A stretch of 64,000 nucleotides of DNA, taken from a virus. The stretch covers positions 1-64,000 of the IMG/VR virus record IMGVR_UViG_3300027728_001610; one strand, given 5' to 3'. Position 1 is the first letter of the stretch. Each line of letters starts with the position of its first letter. This document shows, piece after piece, positions 6,684 to 16,140 of the stretch. Both the position numbers and the translations under genes were made by a program. The notes under the pieces were generated by a model. It made no database searches. It was given only the letters and a program-made list of their open reading frames with translations, and had not been told where the DNA came from.

Positions 6684-9515
6684 TTAAGCGTAAACACCGT
6701 AAGCAGTTACTTTACCACCCATTTTAGGAGTATAAGTAAACTGGATGTTAGTACCACCTGAGATTGTGTAGTCAACACCTTCTTCTTGTAACAATCCGTT
6801 GTAGTAGATTGTTTCAGAATTAGATCTTACTTCAGATGCAAGGGTGAAGTTTTTGTTAGTTCCATTAACTAAACCAGAAACTGCTACTTTCTTGAAGTAA
6901 GTGTTGTTGATTATACCTTTAACAGCGTCTAATTCAGTTACTACTTCAGAGAATGAATCAATTGCAGTTAAGTCTGTATTTGATAACAAGTTAGCAACTT
7001 CAGAAGACAATGCAGCCTCTAATGAACCTTCAGCACCTTGAGCTCTTGTTACTTCATTGTTAATCAATGTAGCTAATGAAGAGTCAGCATCTACTCGGTT
7101 AGAGATTTCAGTGTTGATTTTCGTATTCAACATCCCTTCAGCACCTTCAGCTCTTGCTTGTTCAGCATCAACGTCAGCAGTTCTATCAGAGATTTCGTTG
7201 TTGATTTTGTCATTCAATTGAACAAACAATGAATTATCCGCAGAAACTCTGTTAGAAACTTCAGTAGACATTGCTGTGTTAGCGTCAGTTCTGTTTGTTG
7301 CGATTACAGATTCTAATGAATTATCTTTAGATACTCTTGAAGACTCTTCATTACCAATTGCAGTACCGATTGAAGTTACAGCAGCTAACAATGCGTTATC
7401 ATTTTCTAAGTCAATTCCATTAACAAAAGAAACGATTTCAGCAAATTGATCTAAATCAACTGTTGAACCATCAAGGATTGCGTCAATTCTTCCTTCTTCT
7501 CTTGCAATTGCGTTTTCTAATGAAAGATCACCAGATACTCTTGAAGAAGCTTCAGAAGAAATTGAGTTGTTGATAGAAGTTTTAGCTTCTGAAATTACAG
7601 ACTCTAATGAACCATCTTTAGATACTCTTGAAGATGCTTCAGAAGAAATTGCAGAAGACAATTTAGAATCAATACTATCTTCTCTTACGATAGCCATAGA
7701 TTCTTTAGTAGAAACCGTAGTTTCGATTGAACCAAATCCTCTAATGATTTCACCTGATAAAACAACATCAACAGATGTGTGGATTGAGCAACACTCAGAG
7801 ATTTCTTGAGATAGTGCGTTATCAGCATTTTCACGAGCAGTTTCTTCAGCATTGATTGCGTTAGTCAATACTAACTCAGCAGACTTAGCTCTTGATTCTT
7901 CAGCATCAACGTCAGCAATTCTGTTAACGATTTCAGTTGATAAATTGTTAGTTAATACTAACTCAGCAGCCATAGCTCTTGATTCTTCAGCATCAACGTC
8001 AGCTATTCTGTTAGATACTTCAGTTGATAAATTGTTAGTTAATACTAACTCAGCGGCCATAGCTCTTGATTCTTCAGCATCAACATCAGCAGTTCTGTTA
8101 ACGATTTCAGTAGACAAGTTAGATGCGATAGACGCTTCAGCAGCGGTAGCTCTTGAAGTTTCAACAGAAACTTTAGTATCTAATGATCCTTCAGCTGCAG
8201 TAGCTCTTGACTCTTCAGATGAAACTCTTGTTGTTAATGAATTCTCAGCAGATACGTGGTGAGCGTGTTCTGTAGAAATTTCAGTTGAGATCAAAGTAGC
8301 CAATGAAGCATCAGCATTTGTTCTGTTAGTTGTTTCAGTTACCAAGTCAGTTGCAATAGATCCTTCCGCAGCCATTGCTCTAGCTTTTTCAGTTGAAACC
8401 TCGGCTAATCTATTAGCAACTTCTAAAGAAATTTCTTCAGATAAGTCTGCCTCAACAGATTGTGCTCTTGCTTCTTCAGCATCAACATCTAAACCTCTGT
8501 TTACGATTTCAGAAGATAAATCAGCAGCGATAGAACCTTCGGCAGCAGTTGCTCTTGAAGTTTCAGTTGATACTGCAATTGATGAATTTGTTGCTAATGT
8601 AGTGATAGCGTTGTTGATGTCACCATCAGCCGATTGGAACGCACCAACGATTTCTGTTAATGAATCTAATGCAGCCGCATCAGTATTCGAAATAACGAAT
8701 TCAATTTTGGTGTTTAATGAAGCGTCAGCTGCCATACGAGCAGATTCTTCAGAAGCTAAATCAGCAGCTAATGAACCTTCAGCGGCGATAGCTCTTGATT
8801 CTTCAGCATCAACGTCAGCAATTCTTGCAGTAGTTTCAGCGGCTAAATCGTTAGCGATAGAAACCTCTGAAGACATTGCTCTTGAACCTTCAGCTGTCAA
8901 ATCAGTTTTCAATGATAACTCAGCAGCCATAGCTCTTGTTTCTTCAGCGTTAACATCAGAAATTCTGTTAGTGATTTCAGAAGCTAAATCTAAAGCCAAT
9001 GAATTATCAGCAGCGGTTCTTGCAACAACTTCAGAAGAAACGGCAGCAGTTCTGTCAGATACTTCATTTGAAATTGACGTAGCCAAAGAGTTATCTTTGT
9101 TTAATCTAGCGTCTTCTTCAGTTGAAATTCTTGAATCGATTGATGCTTCGGCAGTTGAGTGATGAGCGTGCTCAGTTGAAATTTCAACAGAGATTAAAGT
9201 AGCCAATGAATTGTCAGCAGCCAATCTTGTAGAAGCTTCAGAAGAAACCGCGTTTGTTCTGTTAACAACTTCAGAAGATAAATTAGATGCAACTGAATTA
9301 TCACCTGAAACTCTTGCTGTTGCTTCAGAAGTAACCGCAGTAGCACGATCAACAACTTCTTGAGCGATGTTTGAAGACAACGTTCCTAACTCAGCATTAA
9401 CGTTTGATGAACCATAAGCGATGTCACCAGCAACGATACCAATTGGGGTTGTGATTGATGGACTTGATAATACCAAGTCCGATTGTAAGTCTAAAACTAT
9501 TTTAGTAGTAGCCAT
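6684..9515 (-). CDS. Giant repetitive coiled-coil tail fibre
   Basis: A protein of 943 residues. After a short head it consists of many imperfect units built on A-E-E-S-R-A-M-A-A-E and S-T-E-V/I-x-N-R-x-A-D-V-D, alternating charged and small residues in a heptad-like way, as in long trimeric fibre shafts. Breaks include one Cys pair (E-C-C-S) near the middle and two similar D-x-F-x-E-I/V-V hinges. The last 70 residues form a different tip with I-Y-Y-N-G-L-L-Q, shared with the protein at 10051-10836. The repeat units are obvious duplications. A distant ATATTTAT at 9713-9720 would imply a leader of about 190 bases. Confidence 0.8.
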   Translation of the reverse strand: MATTKIVLDLQSDLVLSSPSITTPIGIVAGDIAYGSSNVNAELGTLSSNIAQEVVDRATAVTSEATARVSGDNSVASNLSSEVVNRTNAVSSEASTRLAADNSLATLISVEISTEHAHHSTAEASIDSRISTEEDARLNKDNSLATSISNEVSDRTAAVSSEVVARTAADNSLALDLASEITNRISDVNAEETRAMAAELSLKTDLTAEGSRAMSSEVSIANDLAAETTARIADVDAEESRAIAAEGSLAADLASEESARMAADASLNTKIEFVISNTDAAALDSLTEIVGAFQSADGDINNAITTLATNSSIAVSTETSRATAAEGSIAADLSSEIVNRGLDVDAEEARAQSVEADLSEEISLEVANRLAEVSTEKARAMAAEGSIATDLVTETTNRTNADASLATLISTEISTEHAHHVSAENSLTTRVSSEESRATAAEGSLDTKVSVETSRATAAEASIASNLSTEIVNRTADVDAEESRAMAAELVLTNNLSTEVSNRIADVDAEESRAMAAELVLTNNLSTEIVNRIADVDAEESRAKSAELVLTNAINAEETARENADNALSQEISECCSIHTSVDVVLSGEIIRGFGSIETTVSTKESMAIVREDSIDSKLSSAISSEASSRVSKDGSLESVISEAKTSINNSISSEASSRVSGDLSLENAIAREEGRIDAILDGSTVDLDQFAEIVSFVNGIDLENDNALLAAVTSIGTAIGNEESSRVSKDNSLESVIATNRTDANTAMSTEVSNRVSADNSLFVQLNDKINNEISDRTADVDAEQARAEGAEGMLNTKINTEISNRVDADSSLATLINNEVTRAQGAEGSLEAALSSEVANLLSNTDLTAIDSFSEVVTELDAVKGIINNTYFKKVAVSGLVNGTNKNFTLASEVRSNSETIYYNGLLQEEGVDYTISGGTNIQFTYTPKMGGKVTAYGVYA

Positions 9516-9747
9516 AAAAAAATTATTTTTTTATTTATTAAAAAGTGATCTTTACACCTTGTTCTCAACTCTTGAGGCAAGTTGGATTACGCATACAAAT
9601 AGTAACAGGGTGGTTTTAAGGATAAAAACACCCACGTAATAATAGATTAATTTAAATAAGGAGATAAATAAGAGATATTAATAATTGCCGCATAACACGA
9701 CGATATTTACATATAAATATTTGGTAAATTTGAAAAAGACAAACTTT
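9516..9747. other. 232-base intergenic region before the coiled-coil fibre gene
   Basis: No gene seen. It holds an imperfect hairpin near 9606-9632 (GGGTG ... CACCC with a T/A-rich inner stem) and, at 9713-9720, ATATTTAT in the leftward sense. These could form a structured leader for the fibre mRNA. Confidence 0.4.
9713..9720 (-). promoter_or_regulatory. ATATTTAT motif, possible promoter for the coiled-coil fibre gene
   Basis: Exact octamer in leftward orientation, just past the end of the 9748-9984 gene and 197 bases before the next start. It is unusually far from its gene, so the assignment is weak. Confidence 0.3.
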
Positions 9748-9984
9748 TTACAAATTATATAATAAATTTTTTAAATTCTTAATTGAATTTGTATATAAAA
9801 GGGGTCCACATGAACCACTTTCATTTAAGTAATTATTAACTTCTTGTTGTATTTCTTCCGTCTTATCAAACATAAAAACAGCTTTATTTCTTTGTTTTTC
9901 AACAGACATCTTAAATCCTTTTAATTTTAAATACGCCCCTAAATATAAATCTGACGTTGAGTATTTTTCTTCTTGTTCCATCAT
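9748..9984 (-). CDS. DUF5659-like small protein
   Basis: A protein of 78 residues with two adjacent Met codons at the start. The string S-T-S-D-L-Y-L-G-A-Y-L-K-L-K-G-F, then N-K-A-V-F-M-F, then a closing I-K-N-L-K-N-L-L-Y matches my memory of the DUF5659 family, small proteins of unknown function common in phages and mobile DNA. No catalytic motif is visible. It stands alone between fibre genes and has ATATTTAT 17 bases upstream. Confidence 0.6.
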   Translation of the reverse strand: MMEQEEKYSTSDLYLGAYLKLKGFKMSVEKQRNKAVFMFDKTEEIQQEVNNYLNESGSCGPLLYTNSIKNLKNLLYNL

Positions 9985-10001
9985 TTTTTTTCTTTCTTAT
10001 T

Positions 10002-10009
10002 ATAAATAT
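10002..10009 (-). promoter_or_regulatory. ATATTTAT motif upstream of the DUF5659-like gene
   Basis: Exact octamer in sense orientation, followed by A-A-T-A-A-G, 17 bases before the first ATG. Confidence 0.4.
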
Positions 10010-10050
10010 GTTTATCTTTTAAGTTGTAATGTTTTTATGTTAATTTTATT

Positions 10051-10836
10051 TTAATTAAATCTATATGAACAGGTTATTTTACTCCAAGAAGGTGGTGAAA
10101 TACTAAATGTTATGGTTTTTCCATTTATTGTGTAATCATTATTTTCACCAAAGTCTTGCAAAAGACCATTCAAATAGATGTGTTCACTTCCTGTTTTTGG
10201 TTTAATACTAAGTTCAAAAATACGATTAACCCCATTTATTTTACCAATAGGATATTCGTGATCAATAAAATTAATTTCACTATAAGTTCTATACGAACAA
10301 AGTAATTTACTTCCAATTTTTGGAGGATTATTAAATGTGATTGTTTTTCCACTTATACTATAATCAAGATCCGATCCTTTATCTTGTAAGAGTCCATTAT
10401 AATAAATGTGTTCTGAATTTAATTCAGGTGTAAACCGAAGTTGGAATTCTTTATTTACACTATTGATAGATCCTGAAATTAATTCACGATCAATAAATGT
10501 TGATGAATTAACACCAGGGACTACTAAATTATTGGGTAAATTTCTAAGAACATCTAATTGGGTGGAACTTAAAAAAAAAATTTCTTCCCAATCTGTTAAT
10601 TCAAAAGACCAAAATATGTTTTTAAGTTTGAAAAATTTAGAACCTCCATCAGTTCCGACAATCATACCAGGTCTTCTCCTGTCGTATGGTATTAAATTTA
10701 AATCCGATTCTTCGTCAACATTACGTAATCCATCAATACCATATAAAGGATCAATAACTGCATAAGTGTCTAATGTGTCCATCGGGGAGATGAAGCCCAT
10801 AATCCCCACCCCACCGATTTTACTAAAATCGGCCAT
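10051..10836 (-). CDS. Fibre-associated protein with two copies of a tip domain
   Basis: A protein of 261 residues. Residues 1-115 form an N-terminal part (opening with M-A-D-F-S-K-I-G-G-V-G-I-M-G-F-I). Two tandem domains of about 70 residues follow, each with N-x-V-N-x-x-F-x-L, S-E-H-I-Y-x-N-G-L-L-Q-D, D-Y-S/T-I-x-G-K-T-I-T-F and a final C-S-Y-R. The same domain closes the giant coiled-coil fibre at 6684-9515. This suggests a receptor-binding or capping module used more than once. No enzymatic motif is seen. It belongs to a leftward run with the genes starting at 12371 and 14738. Confidence 0.65.
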   Translation of the reverse strand: MADFSKIGGVGIMGFISPMDTLDTYAVIDPLYGIDGLRNVDEESDLNLIPYDRRRPGMIVGTDGGSKFFKLKNIFWSFELTDWEEIFFLSSTQLDVLRNLPNNLVVPGVNSSTFIDRELISGSINSVNKEFQLRFTPELNSEHIYYNGLLQDKGSDLDYSISGKTITFNNPPKIGSKLLCSYRTYSEINFIDHEYPIGKINGVNRIFELSIKPKTGSEHIYLNGLLQDFGENNDYTINGKTITFSISPPSWSKITCSYRFN

Positions 10837-10862
10837 TTAAATTTCTATATACATATATAATA

Positions 10863-12371
10863 TTATTCACATACCCACACATCAACTTTAGCAAAGGTTG
10901 ATATATATGATCTATATACTGAATAAATAGTATAGTTCCCAAAATTGTCAATTATATTTACATCAGGTTTTGTTGTTATCGGAATAACAAAACCATTACA
11001 ACCCGAATCACTATTTTTAAACATTGATGGTTGATTACTTGCGGATGGAATTAAAATATAAAAATAACCCGGACCTGATGGAATTTCCAAATATAAATTA
11101 GTTGTTTGCGAAGTATCAATTGTCGACAACAACAACTCGTCTCCTGAATTAAAGTTTGCGTTTACTGATTTTCCAAAATAAATTTTTGGAATAGTCGTTG
11201 GTGTTGATGTTGGAGTAGGAGTAGGAGTGTTAGTTGACGTAGGAGTAGGAGTGTTAGTTGACGTAGGTGTCGGTGTAGGAGTTTCAGTGGTTGTAGGTGT
11301 CGGTGTAGGAGTTTCAGTGGTAGTAGGTGTTGGTGTGTTTGTAGGTGTTGCAGTTAATGTATTAGTTGGTGTAGGAGTTGGTGTTTCAGTGGTTGTGGGT
11401 GTAATTGTAGGAGTTACCGTAGGAGTTGCCGTTAATGTATTTGTAGGAGTTACCGTAGGAGTTGCAGTATTAGTTGGAGTTGGTGTTGGTGATGACCCAA
11501 CACTTGGTGTAATTGTAGGTGTTGGGGTATTTGTTGGTGTTGGGGTATTTGTTGGTGTTGGAGTTGGAGTATTAGTTGGGGTATTTGTCGGTGTGTTAGT
11601 TGGGGTATTTGTCGGTGTTGGTGTATTAGTTGGTGGTAAATGTTTTTTTATTTCTTGTATAAAATTTGGTGTAATATCATGACCCTCAATTTGAGTATTT
11701 TCAATAAACACAACATCTTTTATTGAATCAAAATCTAAATCTAATTTTGTTTCAAATACGCCCATCATTGTTCCAGAATTAATTAAAAATCGTTTTGGAA
11801 CAACAATTATTTCATTTGTTTTTGTTGTTAATATTGCATCAAAACAAATATATGTGTCATTTGGTAAACCTTGATTATATGATACCGTCGCTTTTAATTT
11901 TACAGATCCTGGAATTATCTCCAACAAAATATTTACCATAAGTTGTGGGAATGGAGTAATACATGGATTCCAAGTCGGTGTTGGTGTCGGAGTCACACTA
12001 ATTGTTGGTGTCGGTGTTGGTGTTAAAGTAGATGTTGGCGTTGGACTTGGTAGTTTACACGGGTCTAATGTAGGTGTTGGTGTATTTGTTGTTGTAGGTG
12101 TTGGTGTCGGAGTTCTTGTAGGACTTGGTGTTGGCGTCGGAGTTGGGGTTGGTCTAACTACGTTTAAAAAATAAGGACAACTTGATGAAACAGGTTTAAT
12201 CGTATATGTCCCATAAATCTCTCTTGGCGGAAATAATAAATAAGGCTCAAATAAAAATGGTAATGTTATTTGGTCAAAATTTAAAACAACATCGTCATTG
12301 TCTGGTTTGAATAAAACTTCGGCCAATTCGCCATCATAAAAAACACTATTAATTAATATATTCTGACTCAT
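10863..12371 (-). CDS. Thr-Pro-repeat surface protein
   Basis: A protein of 502 residues. The N-terminal 70 residues resemble a small beta domain with Y-D-G and E-P-Y-L-L. A first Thr-Pro tract occupies about 74-140, a globular domain about 141-245, a second and longer T-P-T-N-T-P-T tract about 246-395, and a C-terminal domain ends with two Cys. Such tracts are extended, protease-resistant linkers and are often O-glycosylated. It abuts the next gene upstream without a gap, so the two are probably co-transcribed. The role is likely virion surface display. Confidence 0.62.
   Translation of the reverse strand: MSQNILINSVFYDGELAEVLFKPDNDDVVLNFDQITLPFLFEPYLLFPPREIYGTYTIKPVSSSCPYFLNVVRPTPTPTPTPSPTRTPTPTPTTTNTPTPTLDPCKLPSPTPTSTLTPTPTPTISVTPTPTPTWNPCITPFPQLMVNILLEIIPGSVKLKATVSYNQGLPNDTYICFDAILTTKTNEIIVVPKRFLINSGTMMGVFETKLDLDFDSIKDVVFIENTQIEGHDITPNFIQEIKKHLPPTNTPTPTNTPTNTPTNTPTNTPTPTPTNTPTPTNTPTPTITPSVGSSPTPTPTNTATPTVTPTNTLTATPTVTPTITPTTTETPTPTPTNTLTATPTNTPTPTTTETPTPTPTTTETPTPTPTSTNTPTPTSTNTPTPTPTSTPTTIPKIYFGKSVNANFNSGDELLLSTIDTSQTTNLYLEIPSGPGYFYILIPSASNQPSMFKNSDSGCNGFVIPITTKPDVNIIDNFGNYTIYSVYRSYISTFAKVDVWVCE
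11205..11640 (-). repeat. Thr-Pro-coding tandem repeat
   Basis: Variants of a 12- to 18-base unit coding T-P-T-N-T-P or T-P-T-P. Similar tracts occur at 11970-12155, 13638-13670 and 53640-53850, so these genes share sequence that could recombine. Confidence 0.8.
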
Positions 12372-14738
12372 CTATGTGTTAATTATTGTATAAGTAAAAT
12401 CATTAGGGAGACAAGCGGCAAGATCACAATTTGGACAATCGGGATCAAACATATAAAAAGTATCTCTTAATAATTTGAAATTATGTTTTACTTCAGGAGA
12501 AGACAATGGTTCGGTGTAAAATCTAAATTGAGAAATTGCCCCATCAAAAGTTCCTGCAAAGTTTTCTTCTAATAAAATGTGTGTCTTTAATTTATTTAAT
12601 GTCGTGGCACTTAAAATATTATTTGGGAAACATTCTGGGTCTTGATTATAGTCATTCGCTTTTAACGAATAATCTCCCGTAAAACTTAAAACATTATTTA
12701 TATCTGAAATTGTAAAATATGGTGTTGAGTTTTTATCAACAATAATACTTCCAGACACATTTGTAAGACCTGATAATGTTATTGGATTATTATCACAATC
12801 ATTATAAACTATATCTGTGGTTACATTTCCTACAGAATAACTCCAAATTTTACAAAAATTAAGGGTTAAGTTTTCGTGAAGACCTTGAGTTCCACCACCC
12901 CAAGACATATTAAAAGGAACCCCAACTTGTTTTTCTTTATCTGTGTCTAACCCTCTTGGTATTACTTCTTCAAAATCTTCTATGGTATAAAATATTCTAC
13001 CATTAATATAGATCTTTAATCTACCCATTCTAAACTTGGTGTCGTCTAACCATCTTTGATTTAATTGAACAATCTCAACTTGGCCAGGGACTTCATATCC
13101 GTTTGTGTATGGAGGAGCGATTAACGATACCGTGTTGTTTGCCAAACTTTGAAGTAATTCTACTCTTGTTATATCGTCTAATCCACCAAACCATCTTAAA
13201 TCACAATAATCTAAATAAGTATATCGTTCCCAAACAACATTAAGTAAAAACCAATGCTCAATACCTAACCAAGATGGGTTCACTTCTAAACAATACGGGT
13301 AAATTGGTGGGGTGCAAATGTCAACTATCGTATATCCTGTCACATATGTTTGACCTGTCACACAAGAACCTGTTGTTACGCAATCTCCCGTAATTTTAAT
13401 TGCTCTAATACCAATTCCGGGGTTTTGTGGTTCACCACATAATCTAAATGAAATATTATTGGATAACGCATCAAATTTTGGATCTTTTTCACAAGTATCT
13501 TCTACTGATGAAAAAATTGTTGATGGATATGATGGAGGGCATCCACAAGTATCACATCCACATGAAGGACAAGACGTGCAACATGGAACCGTTGGACTAC
13601 ACGCAATCACCGAAGGATAGGTATCACAAGGGGGAGTTGTTGTTGGTGTTGGAGTCGGGGTTGGGGTTGGGACATTAATTGTTGAGCAATTATGTTGAAA
13701 ACACATCCACCCACAAGTTTCACAAGGTTCTTGATCACAACCACAACCACAAGTGAGTTTTTGTTCATTGTCACCTTTACATAAATTACATCCGTAGTTT
13801 AGATGTGGATCATAAACACCACCAATAGGTCTTGGTGGATACACATATATACATCTACTATTATTAACCGAATAATCACAACAAGCACAAGTTTCTTCTT
13901 TTGTTAAACCAGACGTAACCCTAACATAATCAGGATCACATTTTGCTTTACCATCGGCGTAATGATAGAATTTATTTTCGGCCCTTGTCCCCATATAAAA
14001 GAAAGTATTTTTATTGTTGGGGTATATTTGATTTAAGGTTGTATATCCTGGCGGTGGAGAATATTCATCACCAAATCTTGGTTTTAATAATAATTCAACA
14101 GACCATCCTTTGTGCATTCTTTCAGGAAGAATATCATAGTCATAACCAAATAACTTATAAAACCCTTGATAAAAACCACCATAAAGTTCAACATACCTTC
14201 CAAAAATTGGACTAACTTTTGAGACCATTTGATATGTTGTGTATTCAGGTATTCCTGAAAACTTATTGTTAGACGGAACATTTGTTGTTGTTTGAATGAA
14301 CTTCATTCTTCTGTCATAATATAATCTGTCAAATTTTTCTGCGTCTGTAAATAAACCATTAGTAAAAACTAAAGAGTCCCCTTTAATTTTGGTAACCAAT
14401 CCATTGTCAATACCTGTTAAACCAATATCACAAGTTGTGTTAGAACTAAAACAATTTAAATTTAAATCTTTTGGTTGGTAAAAATTTTCAGAAACAATAA
14501 CGTTATTGATGTCATAGTTTCCATAGATTAAATTAAGATTTTGGGTAGTTAAAGGACTATTAAGATTAAGAGATATTGGTAATTTTTCACCATCATCAAC
14601 ACCAATTAAGTATGGTGAAAACACAACTTCTTGATTAAAATCAACCTCATCAGATGCCAACGACATATCTTGCCCGTCATAAATGACTTGCATTTTTAAT
14701 TTCTGATAATTATATTGATTTATATTTTGATATGCCAT
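12372..14738 (-). CDS. Large LamG/ConA-like adhesin with a Cys-rich insert
   Basis: A protein of 788 residues from the ATG at 14736-14738; the frame is open eight codons further but that start is less likely. Two stretches look like a concanavalin A/LamG sandwich: G-W-S-V-E-L-L-L-K-P-R near 220, and W-F-L-L-N-V-V-W-E-R, L-K-I-Y-I-N-G-R and F-D-G-A-I-S-Q-F-R-F-Y later. Between them sits an insert with more than 20 cysteines in C-x-C, C-C and C-x-x-C patterns and a short Thr-Pro tract. Such proteins often bind glycans. The Cys density suggests a disulphide- or metal-stabilised knob. The upstream motif is GTATTTAT, 11 bases before the ATG. Confidence 0.6.
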   Translation of the reverse strand: MAYQNINQYNYQKLKMQVIYDGQDMSLASDEVDFNQEVVFSPYLIGVDDGEKLPISLNLNSPLTTQNLNLIYGNYDINNVIVSENFYQPKDLNLNCFSSNTTCDIGLTGIDNGLVTKIKGDSLVFTNGLFTDAEKFDRLYYDRRMKFIQTTTNVPSNNKFSGIPEYTTYQMVSKVSPIFGRYVELYGGFYQGFYKLFGYDYDILPERMHKGWSVELLLKPRFGDEYSPPPGYTTLNQIYPNNKNTFFYMGTRAENKFYHYADGKAKCDPDYVRVTSGLTKEETCACCDYSVNNSRCIYVYPPRPIGGVYDPHLNYGCNLCKGDNEQKLTCGCGCDQEPCETCGWMCFQHNCSTINVPTPTPTPTPTTTPPCDTYPSVIACSPTVPCCTSCPSCGCDTCGCPPSYPSTIFSSVEDTCEKDPKFDALSNNISFRLCGEPQNPGIGIRAIKITGDCVTTGSCVTGQTYVTGYTIVDICTPPIYPYCLEVNPSWLGIEHWFLLNVVWERYTYLDYCDLRWFGGLDDITRVELLQSLANNTVSLIAPPYTNGYEVPGQVEIVQLNQRWLDDTKFRMGRLKIYINGRIFYTIEDFEEVIPRGLDTDKEKQVGVPFNMSWGGGTQGLHENLTLNFCKIWSYSVGNVTTDIVYNDCDNNPITLSGLTNVSGSIIVDKNSTPYFTISDINNVLSFTGDYSLKANDYNQDPECFPNNILSATTLNKLKTHILLEENFAGTFDGAISQFRFYTEPLSSPEVKHNFKLLRDTFYMFDPDCPNCDLAACLPNDFTYTIINT

Positions 14739-14749
14739 TTCTTTTATTA

Positions 14750-14757
14750 ATAAATAC
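14750..14757 (-). promoter_or_regulatory. GTATTTAT motif upstream of the LamG-like gene
   Basis: One-base variant in leftward sense, 11 bases before the ATG. It is back to back with the rightward copy at 14769-14776, giving a divergent pair. Confidence 0.35.
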
Positions 14758-14768
14758 AACAAATCAAA

Positions 14769-14776
14769 GTATTTAT
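14769..14776 (+). promoter_or_regulatory. GTATTTAT motif upstream of the 14792 gene
   Basis: Rightward copy, 15 bases before the ATG at 14792. Together with the leftward copy it fills a 53-base divergent gap. Confidence 0.35.
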
Positions 14777-14791
14777 TAAGAAAATTAAATC

Positions 14792-15676
14792 ATGATTAAA
14801 TTAAACCATGAGTATTACAACGAACCATATTATTTCTTTTTAAAAGATAAGGGAAATAAAATTGCTGTTTATTATTCGGTATCAAATACTATTAGTGAGT
14901 CAAGAAAACAAGATGACGTTATTGTTGTAGATAAAGAGGTGTTTAGAGAAATTCAAAATGTTATTTCAAAAATATTAAATTCAGGGAAAAAATTAACAAA
15001 AAAACAAGTTCATACTCTTTTAGATTCAAACGCAAAAAGAAAAGAAAAACCTGACGGAGAGTTGGGAGAGTTGGTTAATCCTGATGGGTCTGTAATTGGA
15101 TCAAGTATTCCAATTTTAAACCAAAGAAACTTGGCTAAGAAAACTACTGACCAAACGGTTCGTATGACAAAGTCAAATCAATTTCCTTTTATCCGTGTTT
15201 ATTATGGTGAAGGTGAAGAAAATAATGGAAAACCTTTAAGTGAAGTTGATCAATCAGAATCTTTTGGGTTTGAAGAAACCGAAGACGCTCCAACATATGA
15301 TGTGGCAAACAAAATATTAAAGAAAATGGATGTTGAAGATCCAATTGAAAGAGATGAAAGATTGAAAAGATTTGGTTTTGATAAGAAACTAGATAAAGAA
15401 CTTAAACAAGAAAAAAGAATGGGTCAATGTAAAAATTGTTTTACAAAAAGAAGATTGGCGGAACTTGAAAAACAAAAAATGGAAAAGATGATTGACGAAA
15501 TTATTATTTCAAAAAAATCAAAAGACAAAGAGGTTGTTAAAAAATATAAAGATGAAGATGACAATAACGTCATTTCAAAAATTTTAATGAGAAATATTGA
15601 GGCAATTAAAAAATTGGCAGAAAAAGAAAACATTAGCATAGAAAAATTAATCAAACATTTAAAACAAGGTGAATAG
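14792..15676 (+). CDS. Putative virion or morphogenesis protein, function unknown
   Basis: A protein of 294 residues, not recognised. The N-terminal 60 residues look like a small beta domain, the middle is loosely structured, and the C-terminal 110 residues are highly charged and helical, with one C-K-N-C pair (C-x-x-C) followed by F-T-K-R-R-L. It ends in tandem stops TAG TAA. It heads a tightly packed plus-strand run up to the terminator at 17456, and the next gene starts inside its end. Membership of a run with the divergent late motif suggests late expression. Confidence 0.55.
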   Translation: MIKLNHEYYNEPYYFFLKDKGNKIAVYYSVSNTISESRKQDDVIVVDKEVFREIQNVISKILNSGKKLTKKQVHTLLDSNAKRKEKPDGELGELVNPDGSVIGSSIPILNQRNLAKKTTDQTVRMTKSNQFPFIRVYYGEGEENNGKPLSEVDQSESFGFEETEDAPTYDVANKILKKMDVEDPIERDERLKRFGFDKKLDKELKQEKRMGQCKNCFTKRRLAELEKQKMEKMIDEIIISKKSKDKEVVKKYKDEDDNNVISKILMRNIEAIKKLAEKENISIEKLIKHLKQGE

Positions 15677-16139
15677 TAATTTATATAATAAAACAATTCC
15701 ATTACCAAAAGAGGTAACCGAATATTTGCAAACCTGTTTTGACGAGTTTCCAAATTCAGATTCTTCTATTGAAGGTCATAAAAGAAATGAGGAGTTAAGA
15801 GATACGGGTTATGTGACTTATCAACAACTTGGAAGAATTAAAAATTGGTTTGATACATATGATGGAGATGGGACCGATGCACCATTTATTTTGAATGGGG
15901 CTGATTATATGAAAAACTGGGTTGAGGGAACAATGAAACAATTAAGAAATAATGATTCATTGGCGAATAGAGTTGATGATGAGTTTATGCCAGATCAAAT
16001 AGACGTTAATCTTGTTAAGGATCTTGGTCCATATGCCAATATGGTTAGACCATCAAAAGATCATAGCACCTTTACACAAGATGTTAGAATTAAAGAAGAC
16101 TTAGACAGAATAAACCAAATAATAAAAAAAATAATTTAA
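15669..16139 (+). CDS. Hypothetical protein of the 14.8-17.4 kb run
   Basis: A protein of 156 residues starting at GTG 15669, overlapping the previous gene by eight bases; no ATG is available before the conserved-looking start L-P-K-E-V-T-E-Y-L. It is acidic and mostly helical with an internal Y-D-G-D-G-T-D-A-P loop. The C-terminus R-I-N-Q-I-I-K-K-I-I resembles the N-terminal helix of the protein at 42210-42923. No family recognised. Confidence 0.6.
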   Translation: MNSNLYNKTIPLPKEVTEYLQTCFDEFPNSDSSIEGHKRNEELRDTGYVTYQQLGRIKNWFDTYDGDGTDAPFILNGADYMKNWVEGTMKQLRNNDSLANRVDDEFMPDQIDVNLVKDLGPYANMVRPSKDHSTFTQDVRIKEDLDRINQIIKKII

Positions 16140-16140
16140 A

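Noticed and set aside
7567-9162. Several long plus-strand open frames across the coiled-coil fibre
   Set aside because: They are antisense to a highly biased Ala/Glu/Ser repeat, with no start context or conserved motif.
11227-11682. Plus-strand open frame of 151 codons made of Gly-Val repeats
   Set aside because: It is antisense to the Thr-Pro repeat; the Gly-Val pattern is the simple complement of the repeated codons.
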